Shown here one piece after another: positions 6,706 to 12,674 of a stretch of 12,702 nucleotides of DNA. Position numbers and translations under genes: made by a program. Every line of letters starts with the position of its first letter. Position 1 is the first letter of the stretch. The DNA comes from an uncultured Peptostreptococcaceae bacterium (lineage in GTDB: Bacteria > Bacillota > Clostridia > Tissierellales > Peptoniphilaceae), in the NCBI GenBank assembly GCA_947283485.1, contig CAMYOU010000028.1:1-12702 (forward strand), in the 5' to 3' direction. The notes below the pieces were generated by a model, which made no database searches, was not told the origin of the DNA, and worked only from the letters and a program-made list of their open reading frames with translations.

Positions 6706-7295
6706 CTTTGATCCTCCTTTAACACACGAAGTATCGCTTCCGTATAGATCTCGTGCTCCGTCTCGAGCACGCGTTTTGCCAAAGTTTCCGCGGTGTCGTC
6801 CGGGTGCACGGGCACTTCTCGCTGAAGAATGATCTCGCCCGTGTCGCAACCCGCATCGACGAAATGCACCGTCGCACCGCTTACTTTTTCCCCCGCCGCA
6901 ATGACCGCCTCGTGGACGTGTTCGCCGTAAAAGCCCTTGCCCGAAAATTTCGGGATGAGCGACGGATGGATGTTTAGGATCCGTCTCTTGTAATGGTCTG
7001 TAAAAAAGGCAGGTAATATCCGCATAAAACCTGCCAATAAAAGATAGTCCACATTCGCCGCGTCAAGTTTCTCGATCATCGCGCGATAGTAGCTCTCCGA
7101 ATCTTTGTATTCACGTCTAAGGATTGCCGCATGCGAGATCCCCATCTTCTCCGCGCGCACGAGTCCGTACGCGTCCTTGTGATCGGATAGGACGAGGGCA
7201 ATTTCTCCGGGGATGACGCCCTTTTTCACATTGTCCGCAATCGCTTGAAAATTCGTCCCGCCTCCGGAGAGGAGTACGCCGAATCTTACAGGCAT
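6702..7295 (-). CDS. purN: GAR transformylase, folate-dependent
   Basis: PurN formylates glycinamide ribonucleotide using 10-formyl-THF, giving FGAR. The 197-residue length fits the family. The phosphate-binding loop LLSGGGTNFQAI is at 8-19 and LAGFMRIL at 87-94. NIHPSLIPKFSGKGFYG (108-124) supplies the catalytic Asn108 and His110. SGATVHFVDAGCDTGEII (139-156) supplies the catalytic Asp, most likely Asp151. The start ATG at 7295 lies inside the last codons of purM (10-nt overlap), with GGAG 8 nt upstream. The end overlaps purH (ATGA). The segment encoding AGFMRILPAFF also forms a terminator-like hairpin (listed separately). The formyl donor is presumably supplied by Fhs further down the operon. 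Confidence 0.96.
   Translation of the reverse strand: MPVRFGVLLSGGGTNFQAIADNVKKGVIPGEIALVLSDHKDAYGLVRAEKMGISHAAILRREYKDSESYYRAMIEKLDAANVDYLLLAGFMRILPAFFTDHYKRRILNIHPSLIPKFSGKGFYGEHVHEAVIAAGEKVSGATVHFVDAGCDTGEIILQREVPVHPDDTAETLAKRVLETEHEIYTEAILRVLKEDQR
7002..7035 (-). terminator. Terminator-like hairpin inside purN
   Basis: In the minus-strand transcript, GGCAGGT (7035-7029) and ACCTGCC (7014-7008) form a perfect, GC-rich 7-bp stem with a 14-nt loop. It is followed directly by TTTTTT (7007-7002). It has the form of an intrinsic terminator but lies mid-gene, where ribosomes would normally disrupt it. The encoded residues are a conserved PurN motif, so protein constraint may explain part of the match. 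The long loop lowers its predicted strength. Confidence 0.35.
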
Positions 7296-8302
7296 ACCTC
7301 GAGCTCCTCTCCCTCAACGACGCGACCGAGTTCATAGACGGTCTCGCCGCGTTCCTCCATGCATTTTCGCGCGATGGGCGCGTCTTTCTCATCGAGGAAG
7401 AGCATCATGCCGATACCCATATTGAACGTGCCGTACATCTCTTTCGTCTCGATCTTTCCCCATTTTGCAATCGCATCAAAGATCTTCGGACGTTCAACCT
7501 GCGTATAATCAAGTTTTGCCGTGAGTCCTTTCGGGAGAATGCGCGGGACGTTCTCGTAGATCCCGCCGCCTGTGATGTGTACGATGCCGTGGACGTCCGT
7601 CTCTTCGATGACGGGGCGCACGGATTTCACATAAATGCGCGTCGGCGTGAGAAGTTCTTCCCCGAGCGTGCGATCCAGTCCGTAGTGTTCGTCGAGATCG
7701 AGATTTTCGCGTTCAAAGACGATCTTTCGAACGAGCGAAAAGCCGTTGGAATGGAGTCCCGACGACGCGAGTCCCAGGATGACATCGCCCGCCTTAATCT
7801 TCGATCCGTCGATGATCTCGTTTCTCTCGACAACGCCCACTGCAAAACCGGCGATATCGTATTCTCCGTCTTCATAAAAGCCCGGCATTTCCGCAGTTTC
7901 CCCGCCGATCAGTGCCATCTCGCCCTTGACGCAGCCGTTCGCGACGCCTTCGACGACGGATGCCATCTTCTCGGGTTCGAGTTTACCGGTACCGATGTAA
8001 TCGAGGAAAAAGAGCGGTTTCGCACCCTGACAAAGAATGTCGTTCACACACATTGCGACGGCATCCTCGCCGACGGTATTGTGCACGCCGGTCAGAAAAG
8101 CAAGTTTGAGTTTCGTGCCGACGCCATCCGTACCGGATACAAGCACGGGGTCTTTATACTCTCCCAGCGCATAGAGGCCCGAAAAGCCGCCGATCGACGA
8201 GAGTACGTTCTCGTTCTGCGTACGTTTGACGAGTTCTTTGATGAGCGCGACCTCCCTGTACCCAGCTTCCTTGTCGACCCCCGCCGCTTTGTAATTAAGC
8301 AT
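7286..8302 (-). CDS. purM: Phosphoribosylformylglycinamidine cyclo-ligase (AIR synthetase)
   Basis: PurM closes the imidazole ring of FGAM with ATP to give AIR. At 338 residues the length is standard. LNYKAAGVDKEAGY at the N-terminus is typical. SGTDGVGTKLKLA (56-68), GEDAVAMCVNDILCQGAKPL (78-97), LIGGETAEMPGFY (131-143) and GLASSGLHSNGFSLVR (177-192) mark the ATP- and phosphate-binding regions of the PurM/HypE/SelD fold. The start ATG at 8302 has AAGGAG 6 nt upstream and overlaps the purF end by 8 nt. The gene itself runs 10 nt into purN, so translation of purF-purM-purN is probably coupled. PurL, which makes its substrate FGAM, is not encoded in this window. Confidence 0.97.
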   Translation of the reverse strand: MLNYKAAGVDKEAGYREVALIKELVKRTQNENVLSSIGGFSGLYALGEYKDPVLVSGTDGVGTKLKLAFLTGVHNTVGEDAVAMCVNDILCQGAKPLFFLDYIGTGKLEPEKMASVVEGVANGCVKGEMALIGGETAEMPGFYEDGEYDIAGFAVGVVERNEIIDGSKIKAGDVILGLASSGLHSNGFSLVRKIVFERENLDLDEHYGLDRTLGEELLTPTRIYVKSVRPVIEETDVHGIVHITGGGIYENVPRILPKGLTAKLDYTQVERPKIFDAIAKWGKIETKEMYGTFNMGIGMMLFLDEKDAPIARKCMEERGETVYELGRVVEGEELEVCL

Positions 8303-9635
8303 CGTGTTCTCCTTTCAAATCGGGATAAACCCCGGTAAAGCAACCTGCGCAGAAAGTATCACCGCGTCCCGTGGAATCGAGTAGATCCTCGACGCTGATA
8401 AACGCAAGTGAATCCGAACCGATCTGTTCTTTGATCTCCTCGATGGACTTCTTCGCAGCGAGCGGTGTCTCGGCGAGCGATTGATTGACGCCGAGTTTGC
8501 ACGGATATTTGCAGAGTGGACTTGCCACGCGCACGTGAATTTTCTTCGCCCCTGCACGTTTTAACATCCGTACGACGCCGCGCATGGTCGTGCCGCGCAC
8601 AATCGAGTCGTCGACGAGTACCATGTCTTTGCCCTTGATGTTTTCCTTGAGCGGATTGAGCTTGAGTTTGACCGCGAGATCGCGCGAAACCTGCGTCGAG
8701 AGGATGAACGTCCGTCCCACATAGCGGTTCTTGATGAGTCCTTCGCCATAGGGAATCCCGGATTTGTCCGCGTAGCCGATCGTCGCGACGGTCCCGGAGT
8801 CGGGTGCCGCAATGACGAGATCGACATCCACCGGTGCCGTCTTTGCAAGAGCCTGTCCCGTCTTTCTTCTCATCTTGTAGACCGAGAGATCGTTGATGAC
8901 GGAGTCCGGTCTTGCAAAATAGATCATCTCAAAGAGGCAAGCTTTCCGTGCAAGCGGTTTTTCAAACGGAATGTTCTTCACGAGTCCGTCGCGAATGAGA
9001 TAGATGAGTCCCGATTCAATCTCCGAGATAAATTCACCCCCGAGGACGTCAAAGACGCAAGTCTCACTCGATACCATGTATGAACCGTCGAGTTTACCGA
9101 GCGAAAGTGCTTGCACACCGTGTGCGTCGCGTAAAGCAATGATCCCGCTCGTGCTCATGACGACCATGGCATATGCGCCCACGATCTTCGGCATGACTTC
9201 GCGCACGCTTTCCACGAGATCGTCCGCCGCCGCATGGACGATGAGCGAACCGATGAGGTCGCTATTTGTCATCTCTTTGCGCAGGAAGGAATATTCCTTG
9301 AGGAGTGCCTCGCGGTTTAGGATACTTCCGTCGTAGGAAATCGCAAACGCACCTTTCCCCGAACCCATGACCATCGGATCGAGATCAAAGCGCGTGCGAT
9401 CGGATTGCGAATTGTCGATGCAGCCGAGTGCGAGATTGCCGCGTAAACGCGTCAAGAGTTCTTGATCGAAGAGATCGTCTACATAGCCGCGTTCCTTGCG
9501 ATAGTCAATATAGCCGTTGTCATTGACGGCGACGCCGCAACCGTATTGTCCGCGATGCTGGAGTGCAAAGAGCGCAAGATAGACAAGGCTCGGCGCGGTA
9601 TCGTCCGTATGTGCAATGGCAAAAATGCCGCTCAT
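8295..9635 (-). CDS. purF: PurF-type amidophosphoribosyltransferase with a degenerate glutaminase domain
   Basis: PurF makes phosphoribosylamine from PRPP, the first committed purine step. It normally uses ammonia released from glutamine by an N-terminal Ntn-hydrolase domain whose first mature residue is Cys. Here (446 residues) the protein begins MSGIFAIAH, so Ser replaces that Cys. GCIDNSQSD (71-79) stands where GH-V/T-RY-x-TAG is expected, YDGSILN (101-107) where HNGNL-x-N is expected, and NSDLIG where a SD-x-E form is expected. The transferase half looks intact: IKNRYVGRTFI (301-311) and the PRPP loop VLVDDSIVRGTT (339-350). Four cysteines (233, 379, 429, 432) match the Fe-S ligands of Bacillus PurF. 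The start ATG overlaps the purE TGA, with GGAG 8 nt upstream; no in-frame upstream Cys-Gly exists. The gene is full length in the operon's first-step position, so I infer ammonia-dependent synthesis or a partner glutaminase. PurF identity is sure; glutamine use is doubtful. Confidence 0.95.
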   Translation of the reverse strand: MSGIFAIAHTDDTAPSLVYLALFALQHRGQYGCGVAVNDNGYIDYRKERGYVDDLFDQELLTRLRGNLALGCIDNSQSDRTRFDLDPMVMGSGKGAFAISYDGSILNREALLKEYSFLRKEMTNSDLIGSLIVHAAADDLVESVREVMPKIVGAYAMVVMSTSGIIALRDAHGVQALSLGKLDGSYMVSSETCVFDVLGGEFISEIESGLIYLIRDGLVKNIPFEKPLARKACLFEMIYFARPDSVINDLSVYKMRRKTGQALAKTAPVDVDLVIAAPDSGTVATIGYADKSGIPYGEGLIKNRYVGRTFILSTQVSRDLAVKLKLNPLKENIKGKDMVLVDDSIVRGTTMRGVVRMLKRAGAKKIHVRVASPLCKYPCKLGVNQSLAETPLAAKKSIEEIKEQIGSDSLAFISVEDLLDSTGRGDTFCAGCFTGVYPDLKGEHDA

Positions 9636-10111
9636 GCGCGCATCTCCGCATCGAGATCGAGGATTCTGTTCGCCATGCGTGCTTTATAATCCACAAGCTT
9701 TTGCTCAAGCTCCGGATATTTGAGCGAAAGAATCTGCACCGCAAGGATTGCCGCATTCTCCGCACCGCCAATGGCTACCGTCGCAACCGGAACGCCTTTG
9801 GGCATCTGGACGACCGACAAGAGACTGTCGAGTCCGTCCATCGTGGAAGATTTCATCGGAAGCCCGATGACCGGCAGGGTCGTCACGCCCGCGATTACCC
9901 CCGCGAGATGTGCGGCTTTGCCTGCGCACGCGATGATGCATTCGATCCCGTTTTCTTTTGCGTGAAGCGCAAAATCATGCGTTTCCTTAGGCGTACGATG
10001 TGCCGATAAAATACGCCATTCCACTTCTACCCCAAAATCCTTCAGCTCCTCGACGGCCTTTTCGACCACCGGTTGATCCGATTTGGAACCCATTACGACT
10101 GCAACCTTCAT
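9632..10111 (-). CDS. purE: AIR carboxylase catalytic subunit (N5-CAIR mutase type)
   Basis: PurE produces CAIR in the sixth step of purine synthesis. The 159-residue protein has VVMGSKSD (5-12; Ser9 and Asp12), ILSAHRTP (34-41; the active-site His38) and AGKAAHLAGVIAG (63-75). The strongly conserved DGLDSLLSVVQMPKG and VATVAIG-x-AENAA stretch is at about 92-121. These are features of bacterial (class I) PurE, which in many organisms works with PurK. No purK is present here, nor purC, which commonly follows purE. It is the first gene of the operon; its ATG has AAGGAGG 5 nt upstream and is preceded by a good promoter. Its TGA overlaps the purF start (ATGA). Confidence 0.97.
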   Translation of the reverse strand: MKVAVVMGSKSDQPVVEKAVEELKDFGVEVEWRILSAHRTPKETHDFALHAKENGIECIIACAGKAAHLAGVIAGVTTLPVIGLPMKSSTMDGLDSLLSVVQMPKGVPVATVAIGGAENAAILAVQILSLKYPELEQKLVDYKARMANRILDLDAEMRA

Positions 10112-10144
10112 CTTATCCTCCTTCGACTGAGCGATTGATTGATT

Positions 10145-10158
10145 GGGCGAATTTGCCC
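10145..10158. promoter_or_regulatory. Near-palindrome in the purE leader
   Basis: GGGCGAATTTGCCC (plus-strand reading) is a near-perfect inverted repeat about 16 nt downstream of the predicted transcription start. It could be an operator or a short leader hairpin (GGGC/GCCC stem). Three tandem GATT units (10132-10144) adjoin it. No PurR box pair and no purine riboswitch fold is recognisable, and the leader of about 60 nt is short for a riboswitch. Confidence 0.3.
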
Positions 10159-10180
10159 GATGATGTTTTACTACTTTCCT

Positions 10181-10208
10181 ATCTTATCACAGTTGCGCTT
10201 TGATTCAA
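10181..10208 (-). promoter_or_regulatory. Promoter of the purine operon
   Basis: On the minus strand, TTGAAT (10208-10203) and TAAGAT (10186-10181) are separated by 16 bp. A TG-A extension immediately precedes the -10 box. Initiation near 10174 gives a leader of about 60 nt to purE. It is the only good sigma-A site in the gap after the fumarase terminator. Confidence 0.65.
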
Positions 10209-10213
10209 TATTC

Positions 10214-10250
10214 TGCAATGCTTTTCCTGCAAAAAGCGTTGCATTTTTTT
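10214..10250 (+). terminator. Terminator-like dyad upstream of the purE promoter (plus-strand orientation)
   Basis: TGCAATGCTTTT (10214-10225) and AAAAGCGTTGCA (10232-10243) form a 12-bp stem with one G-U pair and a 6-nt CCTGCA loop. It is followed by seven Ts (10244-10250). Read on the plus strand this is a complete intrinsic terminator, but no plus-strand gene leads into it. On the minus strand the same dyad lies 5 bp upstream of the purE -35 box, so it may instead be an operator. Confidence 0.5.
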
Positions 10251-10269
10251 CATACATTTTCATAGATAC

Positions 10270-10301
10270 AAAAAAACTCCCCACATGTCGGTGGAGAGTT
10301 T
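10270..10301 (-). terminator. Rho-independent terminator of the murI-fumarase unit
   Basis: Minus-strand arms ACTCTCCAC and GTGGGGAGT (one U-G pair) enclose a CGACAT loop and run into seven Ts. It lies 30 nt beyond the fumarase beta stop codon and insulates this unit from the purine operon. Confidence 0.87.
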
Positions 10302-10330
10302 GCAAGCGAATTTCTGCAATGCGCCTTTCG

Positions 10331-10355
10331 TCTATTTGTTTGTCTTTTCTTCGCG
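10331..10355. repeat. 25-bp near-identical repeat, copy 2 (3' end of the fumarase beta gene)
   Basis: Partner of 1914-1938, with one mismatch in 25 (G here, T there, at plus position 10342). It encodes the terminal REEKTNK and TAG stop of the fumarase beta subunit. Flanking bases on both sides differ between the two copies, so the shared block has sharp edges. Confidence 0.75.
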
Positions 10356-10895
10356 CGCTTCGAGGTACCGTGCGGGCCCGATCTTGTAGAGGTCCGCTCC
10401 GTGCGCATCCAGGACGACGGTCACGGGAAAATCTTCGACCACGAGTTTTCTCACCGCTTCGCTCCCGAGATCGTCATAGAGAATGACCTCGGCGGATTTC
10501 ACGGCGTTCTTGTAGAGTGCCGCCGCCCCGCCGATCGCGGCAAAATAGACTGCACCTTTTTCCATCATCTTTTCACGCACTTCGTCCGAGCGTTTGCCTT
10601 TTCCGATCATGCCGAGCATCCCCTCGTCCATGAGTCGCGGTGCGTACGGATCCATCCGATAGCTCGTCGTGGGACCGCAACTGCCGATGACCTCGCCCGG
10701 TTTTGCGGGAGCAGGTCCAACATAGTAGACGACGGAGCCTTCGAGCGGAAACGGCATCTCTCCGCGATCGAGTGCTTCGACGATGCGTTTGTGCGCCGCA
10801 TCGCGCGCGGTGTAGATCACGCCCGAGATCGTCACGCGATCTCCGGCCTTGAGATCCTGCAATTGTTCTTTTGTAAGCGGTGTTGTGAGTTTCAT
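10332..10895 (-). CDS. Class I fumarate hydratase, beta subunit (C-terminal domain)
   Basis: This 187-residue protein matches the beta (swivelling) subunit of two-part Fe-S hydro-lyases of the fumarase/tartrate dehydratase family. SGVIYTARDAAHKRI is at about 24-38 and YYVGPAPAKPGEVIGSCGPTTSYRMD (two overlapping pieces) at about 57-82. GKGKRSDE, VYFAAIGGAAALY and the LGSEAVRKLVVEDFP segment follow. It works with the alpha subunit encoded just upstream to hydrate fumarate to malate, or the reverse. The start ATG at 10895 has AGGAGG 8 nt upstream and follows the alpha gene by 12 nt. The last codons form one copy of the 25-bp repeat shared with yerC. L(+)-tartrate dehydratase is an alternative that sequence alone does not exclude. 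Confidence 0.92.
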   Translation of the reverse strand: MKLTTPLTKEQLQDLKAGDRVTISGVIYTARDAAHKRIVEALDRGEMPFPLEGSVVYYVGPAPAKPGEVIGSCGPTTSYRMDPYAPRLMDEGMLGMIGKGKRSDEVREKMMEKGAVYFAAIGGAAALYKNAVKSAEVILYDDLGSEAVRKLVVEDFPVTVVLDAHGADLYKIGPARYLEAREEKTNK

Positions 10896-10907
10896 CGTTC
10901 ACCCCTC

Positions 10908-11750
10908 CTAGATCTCGACATATGCATGTCTGGTCGCATGGCAGTTGATATTGACCGCAACGGGCATCCCTGCAATATGGGTGGGATACGTTGCAATCTT
11001 GACTGCCAGTCCCGTCGTTCTACCGCCGAAGCCCTGCGGTCCGACGCCGGTGGCGTTGATCTTCTCGATGAGTTCGTCCTCGAGTGCCGCATATGCGGGA
11101 TTGGGATTCCGATCATCGAGTTCCCGAAACAGTGCTTTCTTCGCGATTTCCGTCGCCTTGTCGAGTGTGCCGCCGATGCCGACGCCGACGACGACGGGCG
11201 GGCACGGATTCGGTCCCGCCATGCGCACCGTCTCGACGACAAAACGCTTGATCGCCTCGATGCCGTCCGCCGGTTTCATCATCGCCGTTCGACTCATATT
11301 CTCCGAGCCGAAGCCTTTCGCCCCGAACAAAATACCGATCTTATCGCCCGGCACGATGTCGTAGTGAATGACCGCCGGCGTGTTGTCGCCCGTGTTCACG
11401 CGATCGAGCACGGGATCTTTCACGACCGATTTTCTAAGATACCCGTCCTTATAGCCCTGACGCACACCCTCGTTGATTGCGTCCGTGAGATTGCCCTCGA
11501 CGTGTACGTCCTGGCCGACTGTAACAAAGAGAACCGCCATGCCCGTATCCTGACACATCGGAGCTTTGGTCTCTTTCGCGACCTTTGCATTCCTGATGAT
11601 CTCGTCGAGAATTTCTCCCGCAAGCGGCGAATCCTCATCTCTGCGCATGGATGTCAGTTTCTCCATCACATCGTGCGGAAGATCCGTCGCCGTTTCCATC
11701 GCCATTTTTCGCACTTCTTCCGTAATTCTCTTTGCCTCAACAATTCTCAT
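10908..11750 (-). CDS. Class I fumarate hydratase, alpha subunit (Fe-S catalytic domain)
   Basis: This is the alpha subunit of the oxygen-sensitive, two-subunit [4Fe-4S] fumarase, 280 residues, the usual length. PMCQDTG (Cys66), PNPCPPVVVGVGIGGT (Cys183) and NCHATRHA (Cys270) supply the three cluster cysteines. KGFGSENMS and INATGVGPQGFGGRTT are further family signatures. I place the start at ATG 11750, which gives MRIVEAKRITEEV with AAGGAGG upstream. The open frame extends another 72 codons, but that stretch is basic, low-quality sequence overlapping murI. The gene overlaps the murI end by 14 nt, suggesting coupled expression. L(+)-tartrate dehydratase alpha is the main alternative. No other citric acid cycle gene is nearby. 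Confidence 0.93.
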   Translation of the reverse strand: MRIVEAKRITEEVRKMAMETATDLPHDVMEKLTSMRRDEDSPLAGEILDEIIRNAKVAKETKAPMCQDTGMAVLFVTVGQDVHVEGNLTDAINEGVRQGYKDGYLRKSVVKDPVLDRVNTGDNTPAVIHYDIVPGDKIGILFGAKGFGSENMSRTAMMKPADGIEAIKRFVVETVRMAGPNPCPPVVVGVGIGGTLDKATEIAKKALFRELDDRNPNPAYAALEDELIEKINATGVGPQGFGGRTTGLAVKIATYPTHIAGMPVAVNINCHATRHAYVEI

Positions 11751-12522
11751 GTTCTTCCCCCTCCTTCGTCCACCGATCGAGCTCGATCTTCGTAGCCTTG
11801 ATGTTTCGTCCGAGAATTTGACCGCCAAGCCTTTCAAATTCTTCCGTAGATCCGCTCGTGTAAAAGCGTGTCTCCCCCGTGCCCTCGTCTGTAAAAAAGT
11901 TCTCCGTCTCCACGATGCCGTCCGCGGGATCGACAAAGCACACTTCGGGATACATCGTTTCGGCAAGTGCGCGATAGAGTGGAAAATGCGTGCATCCGAA
12001 GACCACGGTGTCCGCCGTTCCTACCGCGTCCATATAATCTCGAAACACCTCGCGTGCTTCAGGACGATCGATCTTCCCGGCTTCGACCATCTCCACGAGT
12101 CTCGGAGACGGTACGCCGATGACTTCGAGATCGGGACGCGCCTTTGTGATCGCCCGTTCGTACGCGCCGGAACGAATCGTACCCTCCGTTGCGAGAATCC
12201 CGACTTTCTTCTTCGCTGCGCGAAGAGCCACACGCGTTCCCGCTTCAATCATGCCGATCGCTGGCACGCCCGTTTCGCGTACACTTGGAAGTCCGTAGAC
12301 TGTCGCCGTATTGCATGCGATGACCACACGTGATGCGCCCTCGTTTTTTAAAAACTGTACAATCTCGGCGGAAAAACGGGCGACCTCTCTCCCGTCGCGC
12401 ACACCGTACGGACAACGCGCCGTGTCCGCAAAATAAATGAGATCCAAGCTCGGAAAACGCGCACGGATCGTCCTAAGGACGGTGAGTCCGCCGAGTCCTG
12501 AATCAAATACACCGATCTTCAT
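11737..12522 (-). CDS. murI: Glutamate racemase
   Basis: MurI interconverts L- and D-glutamate, supplying D-glutamate for peptidoglycan. The 261-residue length is typical. IGVFDSGLGGLTV (3-15) carries the conserved Asp7 and Ser8, and DTARCPYG lies at 33-40. ACNTAT (69-74) and GCTHFPL (176-182) provide the two catalytic cysteines, Cys70 and Cys177, with His179 beside the second. The start ATG at 12522 has GAGGTG 5 nt upstream. It is the first gene of a unit continuing into the fumarase genes, whose first start codon lies inside the murI end. The functional link to fumarase is not obvious; shared transcription is the only relation seen. Confidence 0.96.
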   Translation of the reverse strand: MKIGVFDSGLGGLTVLRTIRARFPSLDLIYFADTARCPYGVRDGREVARFSAEIVQFLKNEGASRVVIACNTATVYGLPSVRETGVPAIGMIEAGTRVALRAAKKKVGILATEGTIRSGAYERAITKARPDLEVIGVPSPRLVEMVEAGKIDRPEAREVFRDYMDAVGTADTVVFGCTHFPLYRALAETMYPEVCFVDPADGIVETENFFTDEGTGETRFYTSGSTEEFERLGGQILGRNIKATKIELDRWTKEGEEHENC

Positions 12523-12539
12523 GATTTCACCTCATGTAC

Positions 12540-12545
12540 ATTATA
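12540..12545 (-). promoter_or_regulatory. Possible -10 box of murI
   Basis: A perfect TATAAT lies on the minus strand 17 nt before the murI start. No -35 box is recognisable at 16-18 bp, and initiation here would leave the ribosome binding site almost at the 5' end. A promoter is needed somewhere in 12523-12631, since a terminator closes the upstream gene. Confidence 0.3.
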
Positions 12546-12631
12546 CCCACCGGATTCCATTCGCGCGCACATCACGAGATCGACCATCGTCCACGAGGAG
12601 ACCTTTCATGGCGCACGACGCATTCGGGTGC

Positions 12632-12660
12632 AAAAAAAGAAGACGGGGTTCCGTCTTCTT
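12632..12660 (-). terminator. Rho-independent terminator of the gene upstream of murI
   Basis: The minus-strand hairpin has perfect 10-bp arms AAGAAGACGG and CCGTCTTCTT with an AACC loop, followed by Ts. It lies about 15 nt after a stop codon at 12675-12677, as expected for the end of a transcription unit. Confidence 0.88.
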
Positions 12661-12674
12661 CTTGTGTTCACTTC

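Noticed and set aside
5590..6711. 373-codon plus-strand frame opposite purH
   Set aside because: It is the mirror of a highly conserved gene, with no ribosome binding site and no recognisable domain.
6748..6768. 7-bp inverted repeat CGTGCTC/GAGCACG within purN
   Set aside because: It arises from repeated GAG/CTC codons in a Leu-Glu-rich coding stretch and has no T-tract.
6706..6849. 48-residue N-terminal extension of PurH
   Set aside because: It overlaps purN, is unlike PurH, and the internal ATG at 6705 has a strong ribosome binding site and the family N-terminus.
10112..10180. Purine riboswitch or PurR box in the purE leader
   Set aside because: The leader is only about 60 nt, shows no three-way junction and no paired CGAA-centred boxes.
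10401..11795. 464-codon open frame on the plus strand opposite the fumarase genes
   Set aside because: It is antisense to two clearly conserved genes, its composition is rich in Arg, His, Asp and Cys as expected of a shadow frame, and it matches no family I recognise.
11751..11966. 72-residue N-terminal extension of the fumarase alpha subunit
   Set aside because: It lies within murI in another frame; the ATG at 11750 has a good ribosome binding site and gives the normal length.
12544..12612. 22-codon minus-strand frame upstream of murI (MKGLLVDDGRSR...)
   Set aside because: No ribosome binding site precedes it, it is very short, and its stop overlaps the TATAAT box.
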